In this document: positions 34,063 through 43,165 of the stretch, piece by piece
Layout of the letters: each line of letters opens with the position of its first letter
How positions within the stretch are numbered: the stretch's first letter is position 1
Source of the DNA: Lewinellaceae bacterium
GTDB lineage: Bacteria; Bacteroidota; Bacteroidia; Chitinophagales; Saprospiraceae
Direction of reading: 5' to 3'
Assembly (NCBI GenBank): GCA_020636075.1
Contig: JACJYO010000002.1
Location: 806,001 to 870,000 of the forward strand
DNA: 64,000 nt
Notes under the pieces: model-generated
Database searches by the model: none
Seen by the model: only the letters and a program-made list of their open reading frames with translations
Told to the model about the DNA's origin: nothing
Program-made: the position numbers and the translations under genes

Positions 34063-35373
34063 TTAGAAACCAATTACCGCTTCGATCATGAACCCGTCGA
34101 ACTTACCTTCATAGAAGATGCTGTCGCCAGGGAAATCTTTGTAATTCTGCACAACATATTCGCCTTTGAGCAGGAGGTTACGAGTTGGGAACCAACCGGC
34201 AGCAACAGCAACCCGGTCAATCTTAATCTCGTTGTCATATCCACGCGGCGTACCAGAAGCCATGATGTAACGGACACCCAGGTAAGCCGATTCGTTTTTG
34301 AAGAAACGATACAGACCTTCGACTGCGATTTGGTTGAAATCGCGTTCGCTGCCATTCCGCTCGGCATTTGTACGGCCTTTGATCATCTGGTAGTCCCCGA
34401 AAAGCTCAAGACCTTTGTATTTCACGAATGGGTTGATGCTGATAGCCATTACTTCGTTGGCAACATCCAGTTTGGTGAACCGGCCGGAGTCTTTGTTGTC
34501 TTTGTACGTGCCACTTGCAGGCTCCAGTACCATGAAGTAGTGCGAACCCGTACGGTCACCGGCATACAAGGTGTTGCGCTGGTTGCTCGGGTTGGTGTAC
34601 AACGAACCGGAGAGACGGAACCGGACATCATTGAAGGTTTTGTCGTAAGCCAGTTTGAAGAAGATCGACGGCTTTTTCTCGTTTGGTTCTACCGGTGCAG
34701 GAGCATCGGTGTATTCCTGGACGTTACCGTTGATAAAACCGGAGGACATACCTACCATACCCATGAAACCGTCAGCCGGGAAAACATAAACCTCACCACC
34801 AATCTCTGTGGTAAACGCGTCGAAGATCAGGTTTTCCACGAACGGGTTGAACATCGTGTTACCACCATCCGAACGGCGGAATTGCATGTCGCCAAAGTTG
34901 GGTTGGAAGTGCCCGATTTTTACGCGGACATAATCGGTGAACCATTGCGGGCTGTTGAACATCGGCAATTTGTCAAACTGGATGTAACCGCCTTTTACCC
35001 AAAATTCATTGTGGTGCCGTGCAGACATGTAGTTTTCCAATGCAACCCGGATACCGTCGTCAATTTGCATGTCGAGGTTCAGGTTGGCCATCGCCAGGTT
35101 GAACCCGGAACCAAGTGCCCAAAGTTTGTTCACATTGGCTGCGCTGGTGTCTGTGTTTTCGTGATTCAGGCTTTGAAAATCCTGGGTAAACGAGCCACCG
35201 ATACGAATTTTAAAACCGGTATACTCAGGTTGTTCGGCCTTCTTGGAAGGTTCAAATACATTTATACCATCTTTATCCCAAGGGCGATAATACTGAATGT
35301 TGGCTTGTTGTGCAAGGGCATAAGATGCACTAAAAAGCACTATCAGAACGGAAACAAAAAAGCTGTTTTTCAT
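34063..35373 (-). CDS. Outer membrane porin-like protein
   Basis: This is a 436-aa protein with a signal peptide (MKNSFFVSVLIVLFSASYALAQ) and a long series of beta strands (FKIRIGGSFTQDFQSL; VALENYMSARHHNEFWVKGGYIQFDKL; VRVKIGHFQPNFGD), closing with FMIEAVIGF. This is typical of 16-stranded porins that are built around short loops. The substrate is not evident. It lies between two YceI genes on the same strand, 58 nt after the first. Confidence 0.82.
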   Translation of the reverse strand: MKNSFFVSVLIVLFSASYALAQQANIQYYRPWDKDGINVFEPSKKAEQPEYTGFKIRIGGSFTQDFQSLNHENTDTSAANVNKLWALGSGFNLAMANLNLDMQIDDGIRVALENYMSARHHNEFWVKGGYIQFDKLPMFNSPQWFTDYVRVKIGHFQPNFGDMQFRRSDGGNTMFNPFVENLIFDAFTTEIGGEVYVFPADGFMGMVGMSSGFINGNVQEYTDAPAPVEPNEKKPSIFFKLAYDKTFNDVRFRLSGSLYTNPSNQRNTLYAGDRTGSHYFMVLEPASGTYKDNKDSGRFTKLDVANEVMAISINPFVKYKGLELFGDYQMIKGRTNAERNGSERDFNQIAVEGLYRFFKNESAYLGVRYIMASGTPRGYDNEIKIDRVAVAAGWFPTRNLLLKGEYVVQNYKDFPGDSIFYEGKFDGFMIEAVIGF

Positions 35374-35431
35374 GATAACAAGTTGATTTAAGTCTTAAAA
35401 GTATTTTTTGCTATTGATAGAATGGCGCAGG

Positions 35432-35998
35432 TTATTTGGACTTCAGGGTTACCCGGAACACTACTTCCACTTCGTCACCAACCGTCATGGTACCCAACAA
35501 GGCTGTAGGCGGATCAATTTTGTAATCCGTCATTTTCAGCTTGTACGATCCGTTAAAGGTTAGCGAGCCATCACTGCCGGTTTTACCGGCAACATAAAAG
35601 CTGACTTTTTTGGTGGCGCCGGCAATCGTGAGTGATCCGCTGGCATTGACATCGTATTTGTCGCCTTTCTTAGTGATGGTGGCTTTGTCGAGTTTGTACT
35701 TGATGGTTGGGTACTTGTTGGCGTCGAGCGCTTTGTAGGTTTTATTGTCCATGATAGAACCCTTCTCGCTCTTGATCGACTTTACCGGGATTTCCACACT
35801 AAGGGAGTTGATCGCCTGAAGTTCACCGGATTCCACTGCAAAAGCTCCTGTGGCACGGAGTTCCTTGGCGTTTGATTGCCAGTCGTGCAGGTTGGAAGAA
35901 CCATTAATAGTCAGGGAAAAGGAGGCCACTTGGAAATTGTCTTGGGCATAAACTACGTTCAGCGACAGGACGAACAGAAACAGGATTTGAACTTTCAT
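35432..35998 (-). CDS. YceI family protein (second copy)
   Basis: This is a 188-aa periplasmic protein with a signal peptide (MKVQILFLFVLSLNVVYAQ) and the complete YceI pattern: FSLTINGSSNLHDWQSN (residues about 27-43), VEIPVKSIKSEKGSIMDNKTYKALDANKYPTIKY (about 68-101), GSLTIAGATKKVSF and MTDYKIDPPTALLGTMTVGDEV. It is the first gene of the - strand YceI-porin-YceI group. YceI proteins form a lipocalin-like barrel that holds a hydrophobic tail. Confidence 0.93.
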   Translation of the reverse strand: MKVQILFLFVLSLNVVYAQDNFQVASFSLTINGSSNLHDWQSNAKELRATGAFAVESGELQAINSLSVEIPVKSIKSEKGSIMDNKTYKALDANKYPTIKYKLDKATITKKGDKYDVNASGSLTIAGATKKVSFYVAGKTGSDGSLTFNGSYKLKMTDYKIDPPTALLGTMTVGDEVEVVFRVTLKSK

Positions 35999-36394
35999 TT
36001 TTCTAATTTTTATGCAAATCTATCGGTGCCATCAAAGAGCAAATGGTGATCTGGCTTATGTCAACGTTTGATCTTCGTCAGCTTCGAGGACTTGTCATGC
36101 ACCTTAGGGCCGGTCTTGGATGCACAGGAAGTCTCCAAATGACCCCGGGCATTTTAAAAACTGTTATTGATCACCCAAAAAGGAAGGGATTCCGGCTGTT
36201 TTTGCGAGCGCCCAACTGCCAAATTTGCCTTAAAAGCACCAAGTGGATAACTACAGGCAGCCTGGAGAATTACAAAATCGTTCCGGATAAATAAGTAATG
36301 CGACCACCTTTCGGCATTGAACTCCACCGAAGGTCTTACTTTTGGGCCCCAACGCATTTGAATGTCATACCCGAATCACACACAGCTGCTACTT
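35999..36394. other. Intergenic region between divergent genes
   Basis: Only a short hairpin is seen (CCTTTCGG...CCGAAGG, about 36306-36332). There is no convincing gene; an 83-codon frame at 36043 has no family signal. Confidence 0.45.
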
Positions 36395-37159
36395 ATGTCC
36401 AAAAACAATATCCTGCCCCTCCTCCTGTTTCTGTCGCTGGCATTTCAGGCTACTGCTCAAAAGTTTCCGGAGCATCCTGAACCGGCGCGCCCGAATACCG
36501 GGCCGGCTATATTGACCCACTTTTCCGTTGGGCTGCAAATGCCCGCCGGCGACATGGCCGACCGTTTCGGCTTGAATGGCAATTTTGGCGGCGGCGCCGA
36601 GTGGATCAGCCCGGGCAATTTCATCTTTGGGCTTGAAGGCCATTACATTTTCGGCAACAAGGTAAAAGAAGACCCGCTCGCTATTTTGCGCACCCCGGAG
36701 GGCGATATTATCGGCGGCAACCAATTGGTGGCCGAGGTAGCCTTGCGCGAACGCGGGTACTACATCGGCGGCCTCATCGGCAAACTCTTCCCAATGGGCG
36801 CCCAACGTTCCGGCATCAGGGTAAGCCTGGGCGCAGGCATGCTGCGCCATTGGATTCGCTTGCAGGACAATTCCAGCAGTGTCCCCCAACTCTCCGGCGA
36901 TTACGCCAAAGGCTACGACCGGCTTACCGGAGGCCTGATGTTGCAGCAGTTTGTTGGTTGGCAACACCTGAGCGCCAACCGCCGCTCCAACTGGATGATT
37001 GGGCTCGAACTCGGGCAGGGTTTCACAGAAAGTTTGCGCAGCTGGGATTTTACAGAAATGCGCAAACTGGACGAAAAGCGCACCGACCTGCGATTCGGCA
37101 TTCGTTTGACCTGGACACTGCCGTTTTATATGAGCGGCGCCGAAAATATTTACTATTAA
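36395..37159 (+). CDS. Hypothetical outer membrane protein upstream of kdtA
   Basis: This is a 254-aa protein with a signal peptide (MSKNNILPLLLFLSLAFQATAQ) and barrel-like strands (ILTHFSVGLQMPAGDMADRF; NFIFGLEGHYIFGN; IRVSLGAGMLRHW; WMIGLELGQGF), ending FGIRLTWTLPFYMSGAENIYY. The ATG at 36395 is preferred; another in frame at 36362 would lengthen the polar N-terminus. The family is unknown. It lies 29 nt before kdtA and may be co-transcribed, hinting at an envelope role. Confidence 0.72.
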   Translation: MSKNNILPLLLFLSLAFQATAQKFPEHPEPARPNTGPAILTHFSVGLQMPAGDMADRFGLNGNFGGGAEWISPGNFIFGLEGHYIFGNKVKEDPLAILRTPEGDIIGGNQLVAEVALRERGYYIGGLIGKLFPMGAQRSGIRVSLGAGMLRHWIRLQDNSSSVPQLSGDYAKGYDRLTGGLMLQQFVGWQHLSANRRSNWMIGLELGQGFTESLRSWDFTEMRKLDEKRTDLRFGIRLTWTLPFYMSGAENIYY

Positions 37160-37188
37160 TTGAGGCCCCGCGATATAGTCCAATTGTG

Positions 37189-38478
37189 ATGTTCACACAC
37201 GTTTTGTACGACCTGGCAATCCGGTTGATGCGCCTTGCACTCCGGCTGGCCGCTGTTTTTCACCCCAAAGCACGCGCCTGGGTAGCCGGGCGCCGAAACT
37301 GGCGGACACACTACAAGGCTGCATTTCGAAAATCGGGGAAAGTGCTCTGGGTACATGTCGCTTCACTCGGCGAATTTGAACAAGGCCGTCCGATTATCGA
37401 AGCGTTCCGGGAAAGGCATCCGGACTGGCAAATCGTGCTGTCCTTTTTTTCCCCGTCCGGTTTTGCTGTCCGCAAAAATTACCCACACGCCGATTTTGTC
37501 TGTTACCTCCCTGCCGATACACCCCGCAATGCGCGCGACTTCCTGAACATTATCCAACCCGATTTGGTCATTTTTGTCAAATATGAGTTTTGGGCAAATA
37601 TTCTGTTCGAATTGAAACGCCGTGCCACCCCTACCCTCCTGGTGTCGGCACTCTTCCGGCCCGGGCAGCCTTTTTTTAAATGGTACGGTGGATTTTGGCG
37701 GCAAATACTCCGCTGCTTCGAACATATTTTTGCTCAAAACGAATACGCTGCGAGGCTACTCCGCCAAACCGGCTTTGACAACATCACCGTAGCCGGCGAC
37801 ACACGGATCGACCGGGTATTGCGACTGGCTGAACAAGTACAGAAAAATGCCGTTGCAGAACGTTTTTTGGAAGATTCAGGCGCTACAACCCAGCCTCCCG
37901 CAGTCTCGGCCGAATCCATGACACTGATTGCCGGCAGCACCTGGCCGGCAGACGAGGCACTGCTGCTGCCGTTGTTGAACGACCCGGCGTTTGCCGCACT
38001 GCACATAATTATTGCCCCGCACGAACCTTCCGAGAAGCACCTGGCCCAACTGACTGCCCAGCTGACACAGCCTTACCTGCGGTATTCCGCCTGCGCCAAC
38101 GGAGAAGCAATTCCTGGCAGTATGCGCGTGTTGTTGATCGACAATGTTGGTTTGCTGAACAACTTGTATGCTTACGGCCGGGTAGCCTACATCGGCGGTG
38201 GTTTTGGCAAGGGCATACACAACACCCTGGAGCCTGCTGCATTTGGTTTGCCCATCCTTTTTGGCCCGAAGTATGAAAAGTTTGAAGAGGCCCGGCAGTT
38301 TGTAGCACGCGGCGGAGCATTCCCGGTGCACAACGCAGTGGAATTGGCTGGTACCCTGCGCAAACTTCAGGACCCTGAAGTTTACACCGAAGCCTCCCGG
38401 GCAGTAAAAGCATTTTTAGAAGAAAACCGCGGCGCAACGAATACGGTATTACAGTATCTGGAGAAGTTCCATTTTTAA
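37189..38478 (+). CDS. waaA: 3-deoxy-D-manno-octulosonic acid transferase (KdtA/WaaA)
   Basis: This enzyme adds Kdo from CMP-Kdo to lipid A precursor at the inner membrane. The open frame begins far upstream inside the previous gene, but the ATG at 37189 gives the proper 429-aa protein with an N-terminal membrane anchor (MFTHVLYDLAIRLMRLALRL). The first GT-B domain has VLWVHVASLGEFEQGRP (residues about 50-66), where Glu in GEFEQG is the catalytic base, and FVKYEFWANILFE. The second domain has LIAGSTWPADE (about 244-254) and the nucleotide-binding RVAYIGGGFGKGIHNTLEPAAFGLP. It is typical in every part. Confidence 0.94.
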   Translation: MFTHVLYDLAIRLMRLALRLAAVFHPKARAWVAGRRNWRTHYKAAFRKSGKVLWVHVASLGEFEQGRPIIEAFRERHPDWQIVLSFFSPSGFAVRKNYPHADFVCYLPADTPRNARDFLNIIQPDLVIFVKYEFWANILFELKRRATPTLLVSALFRPGQPFFKWYGGFWRQILRCFEHIFAQNEYAARLLRQTGFDNITVAGDTRIDRVLRLAEQVQKNAVAERFLEDSGATTQPPAVSAESMTLIAGSTWPADEALLLPLLNDPAFAALHIIIAPHEPSEKHLAQLTAQLTQPYLRYSACANGEAIPGSMRVLLIDNVGLLNNLYAYGRVAYIGGGFGKGIHNTLEPAAFGLPILFGPKYEKFEEARQFVARGGAFPVHNAVELAGTLRKLQDPEVYTEASRAVKAFLEENRGATNTVLQYLEKFHF

Positions 38479-38567
38479 CAAGCCCGCCTATTTTACGAGC
38501 AGTTTTCCTACCTTCGCGGCGCTTTTTACAACAATTCTTCCCTAATAGTTAAATTATAATACAATCC

Positions 38568-39833
38568 ATGCAAGGATCCACGATTACCATCAAAAAGGGC
38601 AAGCTGAAAGTCCCCAACGATCCCATCATCCCCTTCATTGAAGGCGACGGCATTGGCCCGGATATCTGGGCAGCCTCGGTGCGCGTATTCGACGCCGCCG
38701 TTGAAAAATCGTTCAAAGGCAAAAAGAAAATTGTGTGGCGCGAGGTACTCGCCGGTGAAAAAGCCTTTAATAAGACCAAAAGCTGGCTCCCACAGGAAAC
38801 CCTCGACATAATCAAAGAATACAAAGTAGCTATCAAAGGGCCCCTGACCACGCCCGTCGGTGGCGGCATACGCTCGCTCAATGTGGCGCTGCGCCAGCAA
38901 CTCGACCTGTACGCCTGCGTGCGTCCGGTGCGGTGGTTTCGCGGTGTGCCGAGTCCGGTCAAACAACCCGGCCTGGTCGATATGGTGATCTTCCGCGAAA
39001 ACACCGAAGATATCTATGCCGGTATCGAATTTATGGCTGGCACCCCGGAATGCGATAAAATGGTCCGCTTCCTTCAACAGGAAATGGGCACTAAAAATAT
39101 CCGCTTCCCGAACACTTCTTCAATCGGGATCAAACCGGTGTCAATTGAAGGTACGGAGCGGCTGGTGCGGTCGGCCATCGAATACGCCCTGAAATACAAG
39201 CGCCAATCGGTGACCCTGGTGCACAAGGGCAACATTATGAAATTCACGGAAGGCAAATTCAAAGACTGGGGTTATGCGCTGGCCGAACGTGAATACGGCA
39301 ACCAGGTGTTCACCTGGGCACAATACGACCGTATCAAAGCGGAAAAAGGCGAGGCAGCTGCCAACAAAGCCCAGGATGAGGCCCTGTCGTCCGGCAAACT
39401 CCTGATCAAGGACGTGATTGCCGACGCCTTTTTGCAGCAAATCCTGCTGCGTCCTTCCGAGTACGATGTCGTGGCAACGCTGAACCTCAACGGTGATTAC
39501 CTCTCCGATGCCCTGGCTGCTCAGGTAGGTGGCATCGGTATTGCTCCCGGCGCCAACATCAATTATGTGAGCGGCCACGCTATTTTCGAAGCAACGCACG
39601 GCACTGCACCCAAATACGCGGGCCAGGACAAGGTGAATCCTTCTTCGGTCATCCTTTCCGGTGTGATGATGTTTGAATACATGGGTTGGACACGCACGGC
39701 AAAAATGATCGTTCGCGGCCTGGAGCGGGCTATCCGCAAAAAGCATGTAACCTATGACTTCGAGCGTTTGATGAAAGGCGCTACCAAGTTGAAATGTTCG
39801 GAATTTGGCGACGAGATCATCCGGAATATGTAG
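38568..39833 (+). CDS. icd: NADP-dependent isocitrate dehydrogenase
   Basis: This TCA cycle enzyme oxidises isocitrate to 2-oxoglutarate with NADP. The 421-aa protein matches the bacterial Icd family: IPFIEGDGIGPDIW (residues 20-33), TPVGGGIRSLNVALRQQLDLYACVRP (about 98-123), FRENTEDIYAGIE (about 143-155) and VTLVHKGNIMKFTEG, with metal-binding DAFLQQILLRPSEYDVVATLNLNGDYLSD (about 285-313) and GHAIFEATHGTAPKYAG. A TACCTTCG element at 38509-38516 is a candidate -7 promoter box 52 nt before the ATG. Confidence 0.97.
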   Translation: MQGSTITIKKGKLKVPNDPIIPFIEGDGIGPDIWAASVRVFDAAVEKSFKGKKKIVWREVLAGEKAFNKTKSWLPQETLDIIKEYKVAIKGPLTTPVGGGIRSLNVALRQQLDLYACVRPVRWFRGVPSPVKQPGLVDMVIFRENTEDIYAGIEFMAGTPECDKMVRFLQQEMGTKNIRFPNTSSIGIKPVSIEGTERLVRSAIEYALKYKRQSVTLVHKGNIMKFTEGKFKDWGYALAEREYGNQVFTWAQYDRIKAEKGEAAANKAQDEALSSGKLLIKDVIADAFLQQILLRPSEYDVVATLNLNGDYLSDALAAQVGGIGIAPGANINYVSGHAIFEATHGTAPKYAGQDKVNPSSVILSGVMMFEYMGWTRTAKMIVRGLERAIRKKHVTYDFERLMKGATKLKCSEFGDEIIRNM

Positions 39834-39835
39834 TA

Positions 39836-39930
39836 ATGATGAGTGATGAGTGATGAGTGATGAATATTCGAATCACCACAACGGCTTAGATCGAATCCGT
39901 CACTTAATATTTTGCACATCAAATATTATA
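39836..39930. repeat. Intergenic repeat related to the region before the RT gene
   Basis: ATGATGAGTGATGAGTGATG followed by AATATTCGAATCACC...CTTAG...CCGTCACTTAAT...TTTGCAC aligns with 17927-18015 on the same strand at roughly two-thirds identity by eye. It is part of an otherwise gene-free stretch of about 500 nt (39834-40328), which also holds an AGCCCCGA/TCGGGGCT hairpin at 40042-40063. Confidence 0.65.
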
Positions 39931-39933
39931 CTC

Positions 39934-39976
39934 GCGGTCCTGCAACTATTGAACGTTGCAGGACCGCTGTTTTTTT
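39934..39976 (+). terminator. Terminator after icd, relative of the hairpin at 16791
   Basis: A 13-bp stem GCGGTCCTGCAAC / GTTGCAGGACCGC is followed by a T run. Compared with 16791-16821, one base pair in the stem changes from C-G to T-A with both sides altered, which supports a conserved structure. Confidence 0.85.
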
Positions 39977-40328
39977 AAGATGGCTTATGCAAATCAGGAT
40001 CTAAATAATGGGCGCGATGATTCCCTTGCCTTTCATTTCATAGCCCCGAAGAAAATCGGGGCTGCGACAGGACAAGTTCAAGTTTGGCTGCTATATAAAT
40101 TCTATCCAAATTCTATTATAGGGAACAAAAAGTGGCTTAATTCTACCCCTGATTCGCAGGACGACTCGTGTTGACCGGTAATTACACTATCGTTTTTATG
40201 GCATAAGGTGGTCCTTTCTGGTTCTTTTGTTTCTTCCTCGTTTTTCACAACATTTGCCTTGGTTTCTGTGCAGGGCCGGGGCAATAGCGCTTTTCAGGCA
40301 GCAGGAATCCGCTAAACAACTACCGACC

Positions 40329-41801
40329 ATGACAATTGACGAATACCGGCAACACGACGCCCTCGGACTTGCTGAACTGGTCCGAAAAGGCCAAATCACC
40401 CCTATGGAGCTGCTCGACCTGGCAATCCAGCGCATCGAGGCGATAAACCCGGACCTCAATGCTGTGATCCACTTCCGCTACGACCAGGCACGCGAAGAGG
40501 CCAAAACAGCCGACCGCAACGCCCCCTTTGCCGGCGTACCATTTCTGGTAAAAGACCTCGGCATGGAAATCCAGGGTATGCCGATGTGTGTTGGAAGTAA
40601 GGGTTACCGGGATTACATATCGGAACAGGACAGTTTTGCCGTTCAAAAAATGAAACGCGCCGGTTTGCTTATTCTTGGGAAAACAAATACGCCAGAATTG
40701 GGTCTTACCCCGTTTACCGAGCCCAAACTGTTTGGCCCCACCAAAAACCCCTGGAATCACGCGCATTCCCCCGGCGGTTCGAGTGGAGGCTCGGCAGCAG
40801 CAGTCGCTTCGGGCATGGTGCCCTTGGCAACAGCAAACGACGGCGGTGGCAGTATCCGGATGCCGGCGTCGTGTTGTGGTTTGTTTGGATTAAAGCCTAC
40901 CCGGGGACGGGTGTCCTGGTCGGCGCTTGAGGGGGAGTTGTGGTCCGGAGCCGCCATTGAAAACTGCGTGAGCCGCACGGTGCGCGATTCGGCAGCTTAT
41001 CTCGATGTCATTCAAGGCGCTGCTCCTGGCGATCCATACATAATCGCACCGCCCAAACGCCCGTATCTGGAAGAAATGGGCGCCGCTCCCGGTAAACTGC
41101 GGATTGGCTGGTCTGGCGCGCACACACTCGGTTTACCCGTCGACGGAGCGTGCCAGAAGGGCCTGGTGAACGCCGTGGAAGCCTTGCGAAGTGCCGGCCA
41201 TACCGTCGAAGAAGTGGCACTCCCCTACCGCAAAGAAGACCTTACAGAGGCTTTCCTGGTGGTGGTTGCCGGTGAGACGGCAGCTGCTCTTGATCTCATG
41301 GGCGCGTATCTGGGCCGCAAGGTGCGCCCTTCGGATGTGGAGCCCGGTACATACGCGCTGAACCTCCTGGGCCGCGCCTTCACCGCTGGTGATTACGCTT
41401 TCGCAAAACATAAATGGGGAGAGATCACGCGCCGAATCGCCGCTTTTCACGAGAAGTACGACCTGTTGGTTACCCCTACCCTGGCGCAACGGCCCATTCG
41501 AATTGGCGCCTTGCAGCCCACCCCAACCGAAGATCGCATTCTGGCCGTTATCAATGCGCTGGGCCTTGGCAGCGCCGTCAAAGCCACCATCAATCAACTG
41601 GCGGAAAAAATCTATGGTTACATGCCCTGGACCGCCCTGGCCAACCTGACCGGGCAGCCTTCCATGTCGATGCCATTTCATTGGACGGAGGAAAATTTGC
41701 CTATTGGCATTATGTTCACTGCGCGTATGAATGAGGAAGACATGTTATACAGGCTGGCCGGCCAACTTGAATCAGCGGCCATGTTCCGGAGTTATTCGTA
41801 A
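40329..41801 (+). CDS. Amidase (amidase-signature family)
   Basis: This is a 490-aa hydrolase of the amidase-signature family. The Ser-cisSer-Lys triad region is visible: Lys in VPFLVKDLGMEIQG (residues about 73-86) and the Gly/Ser-rich HSPGGSSGGSAAAVASG (about 143-159), followed by DGGGSIRMPASCCGLFGLKPTRGRVS. The ATG at 40329 is chosen; the longer frame from 40227 adds a low-quality segment. The family covers GatA, nylon hydrolase-like and many other amidases, so the substrate is open. No gatB/gatC neighbours are present. The next gene, a DapA-like aldolase, starts 48 nt later. Confidence 0.9.
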   Translation: MTIDEYRQHDALGLAELVRKGQITPMELLDLAIQRIEAINPDLNAVIHFRYDQAREEAKTADRNAPFAGVPFLVKDLGMEIQGMPMCVGSKGYRDYISEQDSFAVQKMKRAGLLILGKTNTPELGLTPFTEPKLFGPTKNPWNHAHSPGGSSGGSAAAVASGMVPLATANDGGGSIRMPASCCGLFGLKPTRGRVSWSALEGELWSGAAIENCVSRTVRDSAAYLDVIQGAAPGDPYIIAPPKRPYLEEMGAAPGKLRIGWSGAHTLGLPVDGACQKGLVNAVEALRSAGHTVEEVALPYRKEDLTEAFLVVVAGETAAALDLMGAYLGRKVRPSDVEPGTYALNLLGRAFTAGDYAFAKHKWGEITRRIAAFHEKYDLLVTPTLAQRPIRIGALQPTPTEDRILAVINALGLGSAVKATINQLAEKIYGYMPWTALANLTGQPSMSMPFHWTEENLPIGIMFTARMNEEDMLYRLAGQLESAAMFRSYS

Positions 41802-41849
41802 TGGACGAATTGACCCCCACTTTTCTACTTTTGCCTAAAATCAAAAACT

Positions 41850-42749
41850 ATGCAACCAACCTGGAACGGCGTCTACCCGGCCGTCACAACACAATTTAAA
41901 GAAAATGGCGAGCTGGATCTCCCCGCTTTCAAACACAACCTGAAGGCGCAACTGGAAGCCGGCGTACACGGATTCATCATTGGCGGCTCGTTGGGTGAAT
42001 CCAGCACACTGACCCACGATGAGCGTGTAATTTTGCTATCACAAGCCAAGGAAGTGGCTTCTGGCAAAATCCCGGTATTGCTCAACATTGCCGAAGGCTC
42101 CACCCAACAGGCGATCATGCTTGCCCGGCGCGCCCAGGACAACGGCGCCGACGGCCTGATGGTGCTGCCCCCGATGATGTACAGACCCACCGATGCCGAA
42201 ACCGTTGCTTATTTCCGCACCGTAGCGCAAAGCACCGACCTGCCCATTCTCATCTACAATAATCCCGTGGACTATAAGGTGGAGGTTACGCCCGATATGT
42301 TTGAGGAATTGTTGCAGTTGGAAAATATCCAGGCGGTCAAGGAAAGTACCCGCGACACCTCAAATGTTACCCGGCTGTATAATCGATTTGGCGAACGCCT
42401 GAAAATCTTGTGCGGCGTGGATACGCTGGCTTTGGAGGAACTATTAATGGGCGCCCATGGCTGGGTAGCCGGCCTGGTGGATGCCTTTCCGCGCGAAACC
42501 GTAGCGATTTATACCCTGGCAAAAGCAGGTCGCGTCGAGGATGCACGGGCTATTTTCCGCTGGTTTTTGCCCATTCTGGAACTGGATATCAGTCCGCAGC
42601 TTGTACAAAACATTAAACTCGCCGAATTAATGACCGGCATGGGCACCGAGCATGTACGGCCACCGCGCAGGAAACTCGCCGGTGCAGAACGCGAACGGGT
42701 CCGTCAAATCATTCAACGGGGGTTGGATACGCGGCCAAAATTGAGCTGA
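41850..42749 (+). CDS. DapA-like aldolase/lyase, probable pyrroline-4-hydroxy-2-carboxylate deaminase
   Basis: This is a 299-aa TIM-barrel enzyme of the dihydrodipicolinate synthase/N-acetylneuraminate lyase family. Family features are GGSLGESSTLTHDERVILL (residues about 46-64), the catalytic Tyr in LIYNNPVDY (about 134-142) and the Schiff-base Lys in IQAVKESTRDTSNV. Because a 4-hydroxyproline epimerase is encoded just downstream, the most likely role is deamination of 1-pyrroline-4-hydroxy-2-carboxylate in hydroxyproline catabolism; ordinary DapA activity cannot be excluded. TACTTTTG at 41826-41833 is a candidate -7 promoter element 16 nt before the ATG. Confidence 0.85.
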   Translation: MQPTWNGVYPAVTTQFKENGELDLPAFKHNLKAQLEAGVHGFIIGGSLGESSTLTHDERVILLSQAKEVASGKIPVLLNIAEGSTQQAIMLARRAQDNGADGLMVLPPMMYRPTDAETVAYFRTVAQSTDLPILIYNNPVDYKVEVTPDMFEELLQLENIQAVKESTRDTSNVTRLYNRFGERLKILCGVDTLALEELLMGAHGWVAGLVDAFPRETVAIYTLAKAGRVEDARAIFRWFLPILELDISPQLVQNIKLAELMTGMGTEHVRPPRRKLAGAERERVRQIIQRGLDTRPKLS

Positions 42750-42771
42750 TACCAATCCCCTGCCGTTACTT

Positions 42772-43129
42772 TTCCAATTTTTCTTTTCCAACTTCAAATT
42801 TCAAATTCAAGGAAGTTCCAGTCCCAGTGTAGTTTCAGTTATTTGAAATTAGGGGTGTTAAGAGAAAGTTTCAAGAAGATTTTTTTTGCAAAAACCAGCA
42901 GTTTTAGCAACACATAGCGTATTTCCCTTGTAGCGTATTTCGCGCAGAGTAACGCAGAGTTTGTTGCGCAGCGTTGCGCAAAGTGGGATTCGGGCAATGG
43001 GAAAAACTCTGTGTACTTTGCGGGCCAACTCTGCGCAACTCTGCGTGAAATGCTCTACGGCTAAAATTTTTAGTAGAAAAATATTTCTCTTAACACCCCT
43101 AATTTGAAATTGGAAAAGAAAAATTGGAA
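42772..43129. repeat. Nested inverted repeat, MITE-like
   Basis: Perfect 20-bp outer ends lie at 42772-42791 and 43110-43129 (TTCCAATTTTTCTTTTCCAA). Inner 27-nt arms at 42841-42867 and 43084-43110 have one mismatch. The innermost arms at 42941-42963 and 43026-43047 carry CGCAGAG-type repeats. It fills the gap between the DapA-like gene and the epimerase. Confidence 0.85.
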
Positions 43130-43165
43130 AAATATCAAAGGGCAAACACCAATTACAACCGCCTC

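Noticed and set aside
33988..35391. 467-codon open frame on the + strand
   Set aside because: It is exactly antisense to the porin gene, has no signal peptide or domain, and its composition mirrors the porin codons.
36043..36294. 83-codon frame before the barrel gene
   Set aside because: No family signal or ribosome binding site; left as intergenic.
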